Source: Methylophaga sp.
Lineage (GTDB): Bacteria > Pseudomonadota > Gammaproteobacteria > Nitrosococcales > Methylophagaceae
Direction of reading: 5' to 3'
NCBI GenBank assembly: GCA_020831825.1
Contig: JAFIFW010000018.1
Span: forward strand, 62,001 to 126,000
DNA: 64,000 nucleotides
Below are positions 9,152-19,495 of this stretch, one piece after another (positions within the stretch are counted from its first letter, which is position 1; each line of letters begins with the position of its first letter). The position numbers and the translations under genes are program-made. Below the pieces are notes generated by a model that saw nothing but the letters and a program-made list of their open reading frames with translations, searched no databases and was not told where the DNA came from.

Positions 9152-9829
9152 ATGACTGCCTGTCGAACAATCACCATCCGTCATCCATCAAAGGCATATT
9201 TGGACCTGTTCAACGATGAAGTTATAGAACTTCAACAATCACTGATCTTGATAAAGGGCATGGCGGCTGACAATGCACAGCGCTATTGGCAATCTGTGCA
9301 GGATATTCACCATCAGTCGCCTTTCAGAAAAATGCAGACGCCAGGAGGGCAAATGATGTCGGCCGAGATCACCAATTGTGGCCGAGTTGGCTGGCATTCT
9401 GATAGACAAGGCTACAGATATACCGAGCTGGATCCATTGACTGGTCAGTCGTGGCCGGCAATGCCAATCTGTTTGCAGACGTTGGCAGTCAGTGCCGCGT
9501 TAAAAGCGGGTTATCAAGCGTTTACACCGGATGTTTGCCTGATAAACCGCTACAGCATTGACAGTAAAATGGGCTTGCATCAGGATCGGGATGAACGTGA
9601 TTTCACACAACCTATCGTGTCTGTTTCTTTGGGATTATCGGCAAACTTTGTGTTTGCTGGCAGCCAGCGTAATGGCCCACGACAACATATTCTGCTTGAG
9701 CATGGTGATGTGTTGGTGTGGGGTGGCCAACTTCGCAAAAACTACCACGGTATCAGCAAAGTGCTGCCCGGTGATGATCCACTGACCGGGCAGCACAGAA
9801 TCAATCTGACCTTTCGCCAGGCACTATGA
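9152..9829 (+). CDS. alkB: DNA oxidative demethylase AlkB
   Basis: 225 residues, a typical AlkB length. Fe(II)/2-oxoglutarate dioxygenase that removes 1-methyladenine and 3-methylcytosine lesions from DNA and RNA. Visible residues are the HxD pair H143/D145 (GLHQDRDE), distal H199 (NYHGI) and the RINLTFR end with two arginines (R216, R222) that bind 2-oxoglutarate and the base. [14 protein letters not shown] is the family signature. It stands alone and is not next to ada, so adaptive-response control cannot be inferred. It ends overlapping the convergent gapdh gene by six bases. Confidence 0.93.
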   Translation: MTACRTITIRHPSKAYLDLFNDEVIELQQSLILIKGMAADNAQRYWQSVQDIHHQSPFRKMQTPGGQMMSAEITNCGRVGWHSDRQGYRYTELDPLTGQSWPAMPICLQTLAVSAALKAGYQAFTPDVCLINRYSIDSKMGLHQDRDERDFTQPIVSVSLGLSANFVFAGSQRNGPRQHILLEHGDVLVWGGQLRKNYHGISKVLPGDDPLTGQHRINLTFRQAL

Positions 9830-10837
9830 GTGCTTATCAGCCATTGCAACCTTAAGAGCCAGTTCCATGGTGCGCATGCTGTAGCCCCATTCATTGTCGT
9901 ACCAGGCATAGATTTTCACATGGGTCTGATTGACAACCATGGTTGACAGGGCATCAATAATGCTGGAGCGAGGATCACCGCGAAAATCGCAGGAAACTAA
10001 GGGTCGGCTTTCATAGCCCAGAATGCCTTTCAACTCCTGCTCAGCCGCCTGTTTCAGCAGTTGATTGACTGTGTCAGCATCTGTGACTTTTTCAACTTCA
10101 AACACGCAGTCGGTCAGTGAGGCATTGGCCAGTGGCACTCGCACAGCATGGCCATTGAGTCGACCCTTCAACTCAGGAAAAATTTCGGTAATTGCGGTGG
10201 CACTGCCCGTGGTGGTCGGGATCAGATTGTTACCCGACATGCGCGCCCGACGCAGATCCTTGTGCGGCGTGTCGAGAATGGATTGGGTATTGGTCAGGTT
10301 GTGGATGGTGGTAATGCTGCCATGTTTGATGCCAAGGTTTTCATGAATGACCTTGACCACTGGCGCCAGACAGTTGGTAGTGCAGGAAGCGGCTGTGACA
10401 ATCTGGTGAACGGCTGGATCAAACAGATGATCATTAACGCCCATCACGATATTCAACACGCCAGCTTGTTTGACCGGCGCAGTGACCACAACCCGTTTTA
10501 CACCCTGTTTCAGATACTGTTCCAGCAATGCTGTATCGCGCATTTTGCCTGAGGCTTCAATCACGACATCACATTGAGACCAGTCTGTTTCGGCAATGGA
10601 TCGATGATGTCTGACGTTAATCTGCTTACCATCAATGATCATGGCGTTGTCATTAGCGGTCGCTTCAAATTGCCATGAGCCATGCACGGAGTCGAAATTA
10701 AGCAAATGTGCCAGGGCCTCGGTGTCGCCTGCAGGATCATTGATCTGCACAAATTCAATATCCGGCCAAGCCCATGCAGCGCGTAAACACAGTCGTCCAA
10801 TTCGGCCAAAGCCGTTAATCCCCACCTTGAGCGACAT
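9824..10837 (-). CDS. Glyceraldehyde-3-phosphate dehydrogenase of arsenic-operon (ArsJ-associated) type
   Basis: 337 residues of type I GAPDH. NAD-binding [10 protein letters not shown] at 7-16, catalytic C152 ([11 protein letters not shown]) and H179 (TIHN). It is last in an arsR-arsC-acr3 operon, eight bases after acr3. GAPDHs in this setting form 1-arseno-3-phosphoglycerate from arsenate, which the MFS exporter ArsJ removes. No arsJ is visible in this window, so it either works with a distant arsJ or is a relic or an auxiliary enzyme. The early segment [19 protein letters not shown] is typical of this subgroup and not of glycolytic Gap (usually MLKYDS). Assignment to the subgroup rests on operon context and this motif. 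Confidence 0.87.
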   Translation of the reverse strand: MSLKVGINGFGRIGRLCLRAAWAWPDIEFVQINDPAGDTEALAHLLNFDSVHGSWQFEATANDNAMIIDGKQINVRHHRSIAETDWSQCDVVIEASGKMRDTALLEQYLKQGVKRVVVTAPVKQAGVLNIVMGVNDHLFDPAVHQIVTAASCTTNCLAPVVKVIHENLGIKHGSITTIHNLTNTQSILDTPHKDLRRARMSGNNLIPTTTGSATAITEIFPELKGRLNGHAVRVPLANASLTDCVFEVEKVTDADTVNQLLKQAAEQELKGILGYESRPLVSCDFRGDPRSSIIDALSTMVVNQTHVKIYAWYDNEWGYSMRTMELALKVAMADKHS

Positions 10838-10845
10838 AAAAGCTC

Positions 10846-11877
10846 CTATTTTTGATGATTTCCGGAAAACCAGTGCCGAGTTCGATTGGCAAAGTAAACC
10901 AGTGACAGCATGACCGGGACTTCAACCAAAACGCCGACCACTGTTGCCAATGCTGCGCCTGAATGCAGACCAAACAATGAAATGGCTACAGCAACCGCCA
11001 TTTCAAAAAAGTTTGATGTGCCGATCATGCAGGCTGGTGCCGCAATTTCATGCTCCAGCTTCATTTTCAAGGCGGCAAAATAGGCAAGTGCAAATATGCC
11101 GTAGGTCTGGATCAGCAACGGTATGGCAATCAGCACAATCACCAGCGGTTGATTGATAATGGTTGGTGCCTGAAAGCCAAACAGCAATACCACGGTCGCC
11201 AGCAGGCCGGTGATTGACCATGGTTTTATCATGGCAAGAAAGTTATCCAGTCTGGCCTTGCCGCCGCGCTCCAGCATTAACTTGCGTGTATAGATGCCTG
11301 CCAGTAGCGGCAGTAAAACATACAGTGCCACTGACAGCACCAGCGTTTCCCACGGCACTGTCAGATCAGTTACCCCCAGCAACAAGGCTGCAATTGGCGC
11401 AAAGGCAAAGATCATGATCACATCATTGACCGACACCTGAACCAGCGTGTAATTGGCATTGCCTTTGACCAGTTGGCTCCAGACAAACACCATGGCCGTA
11501 CAGGGGGCAACGCCAAGCAAAATCATGCCCGCGATATACTGATCGGCAGACTGTGGATCAACCCAGGGCGCAAAAAGCACCTTGAAAAACAGCCAGCCAA
11601 TGGCGGCCATGGTAAACGGCTTGACCAACCAGTTGATCACCAATGTCAGATACAGACCTTGCGGCGCCCGGCCTACCTGTTTGATAGCGGTGAAATCTAC
11701 CTGGACCATCATCGGATAAATCATCAGCCAGATAAGGACAGCGACCAGCAGATTGACATGGGCCAGTTCCCAGCCAGCAATCAGTTGAAAGGCTGATGGT
11801 GCGATATTGCCGAGTATGACCCCGAGTACAATGCTCAAGCCAACCCAGAGACTGAGAAAACGTTCAAAAATACCCAT
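10846..11877 (-). CDS. acr3: ACR3-family arsenite efflux transporter
   Basis: 343 residues, about ten transmembrane helices (BART superfamily). The invariant Cys126 of TM4 ([12 protein letters not shown]) and the TM9 Glu region ([14 protein letters not shown]) are present; both are needed for As(III) transport in characterised Acr3. It exports arsenite made by the ArsC encoded two bases upstream, driven by proton motive force. Third gene of the arsR operon. Confidence 0.95.
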   Translation of the reverse strand: MGIFERFLSLWVGLSIVLGVILGNIAPSAFQLIAGWELAHVNLLVAVLIWLMIYPMMVQVDFTAIKQVGRAPQGLYLTLVINWLVKPFTMAAIGWLFFKVLFAPWVDPQSADQYIAGMILLGVAPCTAMVFVWSQLVKGNANYTLVQVSVNDVIMIFAFAPIAALLLGVTDLTVPWETLVLSVALYVLLPLLAGIYTRKLMLERGGKARLDNFLAMIKPWSITGLLATVVLLFGFQAPTIINQPLVIVLIAIPLLIQTYGIFALAYFAALKMKLEHEIAAPACMIGTSNFFEMAVAVAISLFGLHSGAALATVVGVLVEVPVMLSLVYFANRTRHWFSGNHQK

Positions 11878-11879
11878 AC

Positions 11880-12365
11880 TCAGAGGTTTCCCAGTTGATT
11901 CAATAATTCGGAACTTGCTTGTTTATCCAGAGTACTGATATTCGACGCCAGCAAGCGGCTGATACGTTTGTTCAGTGTCTCCATGACATGACTGACAATC
12001 TTGTTTTGCTGCTCAGGATCGTCAATACGACTGGGATCAGGCAGACCCCAATGTGCCTTGACCGCTTTGCCAAACCAGACAGGGCAGCTCTCACCCGCGG
12101 CCTGATCGCAGACTGTGATGACAATATCAGGTTCAAAGTCGGCTAACTGATCCCAGCTTTTGCAGTACAAACCACTGTGATCGATTTGCCGTTCAGAAAG
12201 GATCTTCAGAGTCAGCGGATGCAGTTCGCTGCTGGGTTGGCTGCCTGCACTGGCCACTTCAATTTCAGGGCCTGCCAGATGTCGTGTCAGGGCTTCCGCC
12301 AGTTGGCTGCGGCAGGCATTGTGTGTGCATAGAAACAGTAATTTCACTGGCACAACCATTATCAT
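11880..12365 (-). CDS. arsC: Arsenate reductase, low-molecular-weight phosphatase type
   Basis: 161 residues from the ATG at 12365, whose ATGA overlaps the arsR stop; ATG 12359 ([10 protein letters not shown]) is an alternative. The P-loop C13-THNAC-R19 (CX5R) and the aspartate region WGLPDPSR are those of the LMW-PTPase fold. Extra cysteines ([10 protein letters not shown]) provide the thiol relay. Enzymes of this fold reduce As(V) to As(III) with thioredoxin, or glutathione/glutaredoxin in hybrids. Translational coupling to arsR and the adjacent acr3 make the role clear. Confidence 0.93.
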   Translation of the reverse strand: MIMVVPVKLLFLCTHNACRSQLAEALTRHLAGPEIEVASAGSQPSSELHPLTLKILSERQIDHSGLYCKSWDQLADFEPDIVITVCDQAAGESCPVWFGKAVKAHWGLPDPSRIDDPEQQNKIVSHVMETLNKRISRLLASNISTLDKQASSELLNQLGNL

Positions 12366-12724
12366 GAACAGCAAGCAACTGAGCGGGCAGGACGTTCGCC
12401 CATCGTCTGCAGTCGGCGCATTGCCGTTGCGTATGAGGAAGGTGCGTGGGCCAGGGTGTCCTTGATAACAGACTGTGCCCATTCAGGCATATCAGGGTTC
12501 AGTCGATAATAAACCCACTGTCCCTGACGTCTGTCGAGCAGTAAACCAACGCGTTTCAACTGACCAAGATGGCGTGATATTTTCGGCTGTGCCTGTTGCA
12601 ATGCCTCGATAAGTTCGCAGACACACAACTCATCTTCGGCAGCAATCAGTAGCAAGCAATGCAGACGAGTATCATCAGCAAGCGCTTTGAACAGGGTGAG
12701 TGGATCAAGGGTATTTTCAGACAT
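12362..12724 (-). CDS. arsR: ArsR/SmtB-family arsenite-responsive repressor
   Basis: 120 residues from the ATG at 12724. Winged helix-turn-helix with the CVCEL motif (C34, C36) at the start of the recognition region, the As(III) site of ArsR proteins; C23 or the C-terminal ACCS may supply more thiols. The helix QQAQPKISRHLGQLKRVGLL contacts DNA. First gene of the operon, so it should repress its own promoter (a TATAAT box and an inverted repeat lie just upstream) and release when arsenite binds. Confidence 0.93.
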   Translation of the reverse strand: MSENTLDPLTLFKALADDTRLHCLLLIAAEDELCVCELIEALQQAQPKISRHLGQLKRVGLLLDRRQGQWVYYRLNPDMPEWAQSVIKDTLAHAPSSYATAMRRLQTMGERPARSVACCS

Positions 12725-12751
12725 ATGCAATCACTCAGAACCAAGGGACTG

Positions 12752-12794
12752 GCATATTATATTCGGTTTACCAAATATATGAAAATACGAATAT
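12752..12794 (-). promoter_or_regulatory. Putative ars promoter and ArsR operator
   Basis: On the minus strand a perfect -10 (TATAAT, 12761-12756) sits about 30 bases before the arsR ATG. It is embedded in an AT-rich element whose halves ATATTCG and CGAATAT form an inverted repeat. No good -35 is visible, which suits a promoter occluded by its repressor. Operator assignment is inference from position. Confidence 0.5.
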
Positions 12795-12795
12795 G

Positions 12796-13011
12796 CTAGC
12801 TGATAAGCAGTTGCTGCTGGTCTATCTGAATCATGTCGCCAGCAACGATCTGGCGTCGCTTGCGTAGCTCGGTTTCGCCATTAACGCTGACCATGCCGTC
12901 GGCAATCATCTGCTTGGCTTCGGCTCCCGAGGAGGCGATGCCCTCAAATTTGAGTATTTTGAACAGTTCGGTAGGAGACTGTCTGAGCTGGACGTGTGTC
13001 GTGTTGATCAT
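12796..13011 (-). CDS. S4-domain RNA-binding protein (YbcJ-like)
   Basis: 71 residues consisting almost entirely of one S4 domain: LFKILKFEGIASSGAEAKQM with VSVNGETELRKRRQI, the alpha-L fold used by ribosomal S4 and pseudouridine synthases. YbcJ-type proteins bind RNA but their target is not established. It sits between the ars promoter and the oadB terminator as a separate unit. Confidence 0.85.
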   Translation of the reverse strand: MINTTHVQLRQSPTELFKILKFEGIASSGAEAKQMIADGMVSVNGETELRKRRQIVAGDMIQIDQQQLLIS

Positions 13012-13030
13012 GGCCTGTTCATGAGGAAGT

Positions 13031-13059
13031 CAAAAGGCAGCGTTCTACGCTGCCTTTTG
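13031..13059 (-). terminator. Terminator-like hairpin downstream of oadB
   Basis: CAAAAGGCAGCG / CGCTGCCTTTTG (13031-13042 with 13048-13059, five-base loop) starts ten bases beyond the oadB stop. The T tract is short (four T inside the stem arm), so it is an average terminator. Confidence 0.7.
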
Positions 13060-13068
13060 GAGTGAATA

Positions 13069-14199
13069 TCAGCTGACAAAGTTGATCAGGATACCTGCTG
13101 CCACCGCAGAGCCAATAACACCGGCGACATTGGGGCCCATGGCATGCATCAACAGGAAGTTGTGTTTATCAGCTTCCAGACCAAGTTTGTTGGAAACCCT
13201 CGCCGCCATAGGTACTGCTGAAACACCGGCAGAGCCGATCAGCGGGTTGATGGGTTCCTTACTGATTTTATTGAGGATTTTGGCCATGATAATGCCAGCA
13301 GCTGTGCCAACCGCGAAGGCTACAATACCCAGAGATAGAATGCCCAACGTGGTTGAATTCAAGAAAGACTCGGCATGTAGTCTTGAACCTACAGCTAATC
13401 CTAAGAAGATAGTCACAGTATTGATAAGTGAATTTTGTGTTGTATTGCTGAGACGGTCAACCACCGCACACTCTTTCATCAAATTACCAAAACAGAACAT
13501 ACCCAAGAGAGGAGCTGCATCAGGAAGCAGAAATGCGACCAGTACCAATAGCAACAGCGGGAAGAGAATCTTTTCACGTTGTGAAACATGACGTTGCTGA
13601 TGCATGCGGATCTTGCGTTCTGCTTCGGTGGTCAGAGCGCGCATGATAGGCGGTTGAATCAGCGGCACCAGTGCCATATAGGCATAGGCAGCGACGGCAA
13701 TTGCGCCAAGCAGTTCAGGAGCCAGTTTACTGGCCACATAAATTGCCGTTGGACCATCGGCACTGCCAATAATGCCGATCGCGGCTGCATCACCTAGGCT
13801 GAAATCGAAAATGCCAAGATAGGAAAGCAAAATAGCTCCGCCGAGTGTTGCAAAGATACCAAATTGAGCGGCCGCACCGAGAAACAGGGTTTTAGGGTTT
13901 GCCAATAGCGGACCAAAGTCGGTCATCGCGCCGACACCCATGAAAATCAGTAGCGGAAAGGCACCGCTTTCGATACCGATGGTATACATCATATGAAGCA
14001 GACCACCCGGCTCGGCAATGCCGGCAGCCGGAATATTTGCCAGTACCGCACCGAAACCAATCGGTACTAACAGCAGGGGTTCAAAGTTTTTCTTGATTGC
14101 CAGATAAAGCAACAGCATGCCAATCGCAATCATCACCGCCTGACCGAGTTCGATCTGATACAGGCCGGTGTTTTCCCATAACTGCAAAAACTTTTCCAT
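13069..14199 (-). CDS. oadB: Na+-translocating oxaloacetate decarboxylase, beta subunit
   Basis: 376 residues, about nine to eleven membrane segments. It contains the conserved [10 protein letters not shown] stretch with the aspartate essential for Na+ transport, plus the [14 protein letters not shown] and [16 protein letters not shown] repeats. The beta subunit decarboxylates carboxybiotin on OadA and pumps Na+ outward. The product is close to full family length. Last gene of oadG-oadA-oadB, ten bases after oadA, and followed by a hairpin. Confidence 0.95.
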   Translation of the reverse strand: MEKFLQLWENTGLYQIELGQAVMIAIGMLLLYLAIKKNFEPLLLVPIGFGAVLANIPAAGIAEPGGLLHMMYTIGIESGAFPLLIFMGVGAMTDFGPLLANPKTLFLGAAAQFGIFATLGGAILLSYLGIFDFSLGDAAAIGIIGSADGPTAIYVASKLAPELLGAIAVAAYAYMALVPLIQPPIMRALTTEAERKIRMHQQRHVSQREKILFPLLLLVLVAFLLPDAAPLLGMFCFGNLMKECAVVDRLSNTTQNSLINTVTIFLGLAVGSRLHAESFLNSTTLGILSLGIVAFAVGTAAGIIMAKILNKISKEPINPLIGSAGVSAVPMAARVSNKLGLEADKHNFLLMHAMGPNVAGVIGSAVAAGILINFVS

Positions 14200-14209
14200 T
14201 CAGAGATCC

Positions 14210-16006
14210 TCAGCCGACAGACAACAGGGTTTGGCCGACTTTAACACTGTCGCCAGGTTTGACCATGATTGAACTTACAGTGCCACCCTTTGAAGCGACG
14301 ATTTGGGTTTCCATTTTCATCGCTTCAAGAATCAGCAGTACGTCACCTTCCTGAACTTCCTGTCCTTCACTCACCAACACTTTCCAGATATTTCCAGACA
14401 GTGGCGCGTTGATAGGGTCTCCATTGGCAGCAGGTGATGCTGCTGGTGCTTGTGTTGTGGTTGCTACCTGACTGATATCGCCACCGGCATTGACTTCGAC
14501 GACATAAGACTGACCGTTTACGTTGACGGTGTATGTCTCCGGGCCTGAAGACTGAGCTGAGCTGTTTGCTGCTGCGCTCTGCGCGGCAGTTTCCTGACTC
14601 GGGACGGGCTCAAAAGCATCGGGATTGTCACGGTTTTTCAGGAATTTCACGGCTGTCTGACTAAACAGGGCATAAGTCAACACATCATCGATTTGTCTGT
14701 CACCTTGCTCAAGTTTGATGTTTTCTTGATCAGCCAGCTGAACCAGTTCGCCGGTCAGTTTTTCCATTTCTGGCTCGATCAGATCAGCCGGTCTGCAATC
14801 AATGACTTGCTGACCATCGGCCAGCACTCGTGCTTGAAGTTCCTGATTGTAAGGTGCAGGAGCTGCGCCATATTCACCACGCAGTACGCCGGCCGTTTCT
14901 TCAGTGATTGATTTGTAGCGTTCACCGGTAAGGACATTGATAACGGCCTGTGTACCGACAATCTGTGAGGTTGGGGTGACCAGCGGGATGAAGCCAAGAT
15001 CTTCTCGTACTCGGGGTATTTCAAGCAAAACTTCATCCATTCGATCGAGTGCGTCTTGCTCGCGTAACTGACTTTCCATGTTGGTCAACATACCGCCAGG
15101 CACTTGAGCCACCAGAATCCGTGAGTCTACACCGCGGAGCGAGCCTTCAAACTTGGCATATTTCTTTCTGACTTCACGGAAATAGGCGGCGATTTCCTCA
15201 AGTAAGGTGATGTCGAGTCCGGTATCACGTTCAGTGCCATGGAAGATGGACACGACGGATTCTGTGGCTGAGTGACCATAGGTCATCGACATTGAAGATA
15301 TGGCACTGTCGATATGGTCAACCCCGGCTTCAACACTTTTCATGATAGTGGCAGTGGACAATCCGGTGGTCGCGTGAGAGTGCATGTGGATAGGGATGTT
15401 GACGGCAGTTTTGAGGCTGCTGACCAGTTCGAAAGCACTGTAGGGGGTTAACAGTCCAGCCATGTCTTTAATACAGAGTGAGTTGGCGCCCATCGATTCG
15501 ATTTGTTTGGCCATTTCAACCCACATATCCAGCGTGTGAACTGGACTGATGGTGTAGGCCATGGTGCCTTGCGCATGGCGGTCGTTTTCCAGTACGGCCT
15601 TGATAGCAACTTCCAGGTTGCGCGGATCATTCATCGCGTCAAACACACGGAATACATCAACGCCATTAATGGCAGCGCGCTCTACAAATTTTCTAACGAC
15701 ATCGTCAGCATAGTGACGATAGCCCAGCAGATTTTGTCCTCTCAGCAGCATTTGCTGGCGGGTGTTGGGCATAGCAGCTTTCAGGCTGCGGATACGGTGC
15801 CAGGGATCTTCACCCAAATAGCGGATACAGGCGTCAAAAGTTGCACCTCCCCAGCTTTCGACTGACCAAAAGCCAACTTGATCCAGTTTGTCAGCGATGG
15901 GCAGCATGTCATCAAGTCGCATCCTTGTTGCGAACAGCGATTGGTGGGCATCACGCAGAACAACGTCGGTGATGCCTAAGGGCTTCTTTGCTTCGGTCAT
16001 ATTCAT
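14210..16006 (-). CDS. oadA: Oxaloacetate decarboxylase, alpha subunit (carboxyltransferase + biotin domain)
   Basis: 598 residues. The N-terminal carboxyltransferase barrel begins [17 protein letters not shown] with the metal site [11 protein letters not shown]; it is followed by the conserved PYC_OADA domain, an Ala/Pro-rich linker around 505-525 and a C-terminal biotinyl domain with the EAMKM motif (biotin on K564). It moves CO2 from oxaloacetate (or a related substrate) to biotin; OadB releases it and pumps Na+. Starts at ATG 16006, or two codons on at 16000. A pyruvate carboxylase B subunit shares this layout, but oadB and oadG alongside settle it. Confidence 0.95.
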   Translation of the reverse strand: MNMTEAKKPLGITDVVLRDAHQSLFATRMRLDDMLPIADKLDQVGFWSVESWGGATFDACIRYLGEDPWHRIRSLKAAMPNTRQQMLLRGQNLLGYRHYADDVVRKFVERAAINGVDVFRVFDAMNDPRNLEVAIKAVLENDRHAQGTMAYTISPVHTLDMWVEMAKQIESMGANSLCIKDMAGLLTPYSAFELVSSLKTAVNIPIHMHSHATTGLSTATIMKSVEAGVDHIDSAISSMSMTYGHSATESVVSIFHGTERDTGLDITLLEEIAAYFREVRKKYAKFEGSLRGVDSRILVAQVPGGMLTNMESQLREQDALDRMDEVLLEIPRVREDLGFIPLVTPTSQIVGTQAVINVLTGERYKSITEETAGVLRGEYGAAPAPYNQELQARVLADGQQVIDCRPADLIEPEMEKLTGELVQLADQENIKLEQGDRQIDDVLTYALFSQTAVKFLKNRDNPDAFEPVPSQETAAQSAAANSSAQSSGPETYTVNVNGQSYVVEVNAGGDISQVATTTQAPAASPAANGDPINAPLSGNIWKVLVSEGQEVQEGDVLLILEAMKMETQIVASKGGTVSSIMVKPGDSVKVGQTLLSVG

Positions 16007-16040
16007 GGCCTTGGATTGGATTTAATTATGAAATGTGAGA

Positions 16041-16328
16041 TCAGTTTTTCTTGTTGCGACGGTATTTGTGGATGGCCGCAGTAAGGATAGGGATGATGGG
16101 CTGGTCAGAAGTAAGTCTGGCTGGTTTTTCCAGTTTGCTGTGAGCGAGCACTGCGGTCGGCGCAGGTATGCCTTCCTCTGGTAATTTGCCGACGCTTTTT
16201 TCATATTTTGTGATGGCCCAGGACATTATACTGGTTGCCAGTACCAATACTGTCAGGAACACGAATACAAAGCCCATGCCGAGCATCATCAGGTTGAGAC
16301 CATCGGTCAGAAGATTGTAATCATCCAT
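16041..16328 (-). CDS. oadG: Oxaloacetate decarboxylase, gamma subunit
   Basis: 95 residues: one N-terminal transmembrane helix (MLGMGFVFVFLTVLVLATS, about 15-35) and a Pro/Ala-containing cytoplasmic tail ending in a short basic stretch. This is the usual OadG/MmdG plan; the subunit holds alpha and beta together and binds zinc in characterised systems. First gene of the oad operon. Confidence 0.9.
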   Translation of the reverse strand: MDDYNLLTDGLNLMMLGMGFVFVFLTVLVLATSIMSWAITKYEKSVGKLPEEGIPAPTAVLAHSKLEKPARLTSDQPIIPILTAAIHKYRRNKKN

Positions 16329-16559
16329 CTATTCAAACCCCACAATTATTGATATGCCTGCTAACTAGGTAATGATAAAACAGTTTGACCAAGCGACCAA
16401 TTATAACATTCTTGAGCGACCTCACCATTTTTCCTGACAATATCTTCGATCATTGTGTGCGTCTGCCTGATGATCAGTAAGCTCACAAAATAATGGTTAT
16501 TAGCTCTGTTGAGTAGTCAAAAACCGTCTTTTTCGGACGTTGGTTCAGGCCACTCTTTG
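16329..16559 (-). promoter_or_regulatory. Upstream region of the oadGAB operon
   Basis: AT-rich non-coding stretch. On the minus strand a TATAAT (16405-16400) lies 72 bases before oadG, the best candidate -10 for the operon; no convincing -35 is seen. No hairpin or riboswitch recognised. Confidence 0.35.
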
Positions 16560-17801
16560 AGAAGGAGGTATGGCTAAGTGAACATTTTGCTTATTCTCAA
16601 GAAAGTTTGACTCGATTGATAAAGATTTCGGTATGGATAGCCATGAGCGTTACGGAAGCGACACTCTAGTAAAGCCAGGGTGCTGAATGAAGATGAGGCT
16701 TCGCTTGCTCCGGAGTTTGATGCTTTAATGATCTGCCTCTGTCGTGATGCATATTGGGGAAGCATTTGAGATGGTCACCGATCAGCGCATTAGCTGCCGG
16801 CTGATACATACAGTTAAAGGATTTGTTGACCCGTACTCAACATTCCGAAACCGGTCCGCCCAGATCAGCATTTCGTGTAGATAGTGATGCACTCGGTACA
16901 TTTTTTGCCGATACGCTGATGATAGAGTCTCAGTTTAGCCATCTTGCCACCAGTCATTTACGACCAAGGTGTGATGTTTGTACGTGTTGTTTTGTTGCGG
17001 TAGGTGCCTTGTTCGATCCGAACTTGATTTTCGCTTAATCGGTATCTGATAGCGAACGTGTTGATTATCGTGCTCAAAAAAATCAATTGTAGTTCTATTG
17101 AGTATGCCGCCATTTCGTTACTCACTTAACACCGCGTTGATGATGGCCGCGAACCTGGAACAGACACTAAACTTTCGTATATTCCTGTCGGACTTGTCTT
17201 GAGCCTTGTTTTGTTTCATGCGGTTGCGTTGAGTATGATGCCCGCCGGGCCATTTTTTTACTGCGATCAATCTTCAGTGTTGCGCGAATCAATCCGGCAG
17301 GTGAATGAGTCTTTATCCATACGCCAGCTAATGCAAGCTCAGATACCTCATTAGAGCTGCGAGTGTATGCAGCAACGAATTACCTCAATGATCAGATAGT
17401 TGTTGTCTGTTTCTGGGCATGTAGGTAGTTGGGCTGCACCGACGCTGAGTCAACTTATTTCACATGCAGTGGCAGAACAAAGTCAGCAGCATATGCAAGT
17501 CCTGCGTAAACTTGGAATCCCATCGGTTGAGGACAATATGGCAGATCCAGCATATTGGTTTAGTTGTACATCACAAATGCAACAATAATTGTTTCGGTTA
17601 ATGTGTGCTATGCGATGGCGTTTGACGAATATGAACCCTCAGATCGAAATAGTGCTGCTTAACTCGAGCAAGAAGCAGAGATTTGTAGAATGGCAACATT
17701 GACAGTGTCTTGTCAGTGACAATGCGCTTGCCAACAGTATCAGTCAGCGTATGCAAACTCAGCACCGAGCAATTCAATTAACGGAACAGAGAAATCAATG
17801 A
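16560..17801 (+). pseudogene. Probable decayed gene(s), no intact reading frame
   Basis: About 1.2 kb with no intact gene, but with several protein-like fragments in different plus-strand frames. They include VWLSEHFAYSQESLTRLIK (near 16570), ARVLNEDEASLAPEFDALM (near 16675), a 71-codon piece at 16823-17038, AVAEQSQQHMQVLRKLGIP (near 17475) and a C-terminus-like piece ending QLTEQRNQ-stop. Its TGA (17799-17801) overlaps the ATG of the RNase J-like gene. An overlapping stop is what an intact upstream operon gene would leave. An AGGAGG lies at 16562-16567, where a start may once have been. I do not recognise the ancestral protein. Confidence 0.4.
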
Positions 17802-19171
17802 ATCCATCGGCGGATGATCTGTGGTTTTTGCCTCTTGGTGGAACCGGCGAGATCGGTATGAATCTCAATCTTTACGGTCACAACGGACGATGGTTGATGG
17901 TCGATTGTGGTGTCACCTTCGATGCAGAAACGGATCTGCATGGCGAGGTGATAGTTTCTGATCGACCGCATGTGCAAATGGCCGATCCTCAGTTTATTGT
18001 TGACCGACAGTCATTGCTGGACGGTCTGGTCATTACCCATGCACATGAAGATCATATTGGCGCCGTTGCGCATCTCTGGCCGAAGTTGAAATGTCCGCTA
18101 TACACCACGGCATTCACCGCCGAGATGCTGCGTAGAAAATTGCTGGAGGTCGGCCTGGCGGACGAGGTGCCAGTGACTATCGTTGAAGCCAATGCCATTG
18201 TCGATATTGGCCCTTTTCGTGTTGAATGGCTGCGGCTGACACATTCAATCCCTGAACCTTTTGCATTACTCATCACAACGCCAGCAGGCAAGGTATTTCA
18301 CACCGCAGATTGGAAACTGGATGCCGCACCGGTGGTGGGTAAGCCCTATGACTCAAAAATGTTTCAACGTCTGGCCAAAGAGCAGATTGCAGCAATGGTC
18401 TGTGACTCCACCAATGCCAATGTGCAAGGTTGGTCAGGTTCGGAAGCCGATCTTTATCAGGGTTTGAAAACGCATGTTGAAAATGCCAAAGGGCGTGTTG
18501 TCGTCGCTTGTTTTGGCAGCAATATAGCCCGGCTGCACACCCTTGCCAGAATTGCAGCAGAAACGGGACGACATCTCGGCATGTTGGGGCGATCACTGAT
18601 AAACACACTGTCGGCGGCAAGAAGCACCGGCTTATGGAGCTCAACAGAGACACTGGTTGATTCCAAACATTTGGGGTATCTCCCGGCGGACAAGCTCTTA
18701 CTGGTGGCTACCGGAAGTCAGGCAGAACCGAGAACCGCACTAAACAGACTAAGCATGCGCAGCTATCGTGATATGCAACTGGAGCCCGGGGATACGGTAG
18801 TCTTCAGTTCAAAAGTCATTCCTGGCAATGAACGTGCTATCGCTGCCATGATTGAACGGTTAAAAAGCCAGCAGATTGATATCATTACTGCGGAAAACAG
18901 TCGTTTGCCAATTCATGCCTCCGGGCACCCCGCGGCAGAAGAGTTGAAGTCTATGTATCAGTGGGTAAAGCCTGATTGTGCGATCCCGGTTCATGGTGAG
19001 ATGCAGCACCTTAAAGCCAATGCTGGCATTGCAAAATCGGTGGGTGTCAGATTACAACTGCTAGGGCTCAACGGTGATTTATTTCTCATCGCACCGGTGC
19101 CCGGGATTCGCAGAAATGCAGTTAAAGTGGGAAGACTAGGCCTGAAAAACGGCAAATTGATTCGACTATAA
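17798..19171 (+). CDS. RNase J-like metallo-beta-lactamase/beta-CASP hydrolase
   Basis: 457 residues. N-terminal PLGGTGEIGMN, then motif 2 H81-A-H83-E-D85-H86 (HAHEDHIGAV) and further metal-ligand regions (RLTHSIPEP, HTADWKLD). The beta-CASP part contains FGSNIARLHTLARIA, ATGSQAEPRTAL and HASGHPAAEELK, and the final HGE motif is VHGEMQHLKAN. These are RNase J features: 5'-3' exo- and endoribonuclease with two Zn. At 457 residues it lacks the C-terminal dimer domain of about 100 residues in full RNase J, so activity or assembly may differ. Many gammaproteobacteria carry such a shortened form. The RBS is weak; the start overlaps the stop of the decayed gene upstream. Confidence 0.87.
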   Translation: MNPSADDLWFLPLGGTGEIGMNLNLYGHNGRWLMVDCGVTFDAETDLHGEVIVSDRPHVQMADPQFIVDRQSLLDGLVITHAHEDHIGAVAHLWPKLKCPLYTTAFTAEMLRRKLLEVGLADEVPVTIVEANAIVDIGPFRVEWLRLTHSIPEPFALLITTPAGKVFHTADWKLDAAPVVGKPYDSKMFQRLAKEQIAAMVCDSTNANVQGWSGSEADLYQGLKTHVENAKGRVVVACFGSNIARLHTLARIAAETGRHLGMLGRSLINTLSAARSTGLWSSTETLVDSKHLGYLPADKLLLVATGSQAEPRTALNRLSMRSYRDMQLEPGDTVVFSSKVIPGNERAIAAMIERLKSQQIDIITAENSRLPIHASGHPAAEELKSMYQWVKPDCAIPVHGEMQHLKANAGIAKSVGVRLQLLGLNGDLFLIAPVPGIRRNAVKVGRLGLKNGKLIRL

Positions 19172-19179
19172 GATAAGGC

Positions 19180-19398
19180 TCAGGCTTTTACGTTCAGACG
19201 AGGTGCACGCCTGTCTGACGAGACTCTTCTCTCGATGATGACTTTTTGGTTCCGGTGGTGTCTGCGCTCGTATTGTCTGCGTCTTTCCTGACCGGATTCA
19301 TCGGGTGTTCTGTCCTCGACTTTTGGTACGGGGACTGTCACCTGTGTGCTTGGCGTGTAGAGGAGCATCTGTTGAGAAAGTCTGGGGATTTCGTTCAT
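19180..19398 (-). CDS. Small arginine-rich protein of unknown function
   Basis: 72 residues from the ATG at 19398 (AAAAGG nine bases upstream; GTG 19401 is an alternative). The middle and C-terminal parts are strikingly basic with paired arginines (QERRRQYERRHHRNQ, IIERRVSSDRRAP). No domain recognised. Its end is nine bases from the convergent RNase J-like gene. Charge suggests nucleic acid or acidic-partner binding, but that is only inference. Confidence 0.55.
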   Translation of the reverse strand: MNEIPRLSQQMLLYTPSTQVTVPVPKVEDRTPDESGQERRRQYERRHHRNQKVIIERRVSSDRRAPRLNVKA

Positions 19399-19495
19399 CA
19401 CAAAAAACCTTTTTTCTGTTTTACAACTACTATAGCGGTTTGATTTTCAAACACTTTAGCAATAAGTATGCTGAGATAAGCAAAAAAGGATGACC

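Noticed and set aside
2539..9246. Identical 18-base stretch (AACTTCAACAATCACTGA) near 2539-2556 and 9229-9246
   Set aside because: One copy is in the alkB coding region and the other just downstream of an unrelated gene. No symmetry or shared context, so probably chance.
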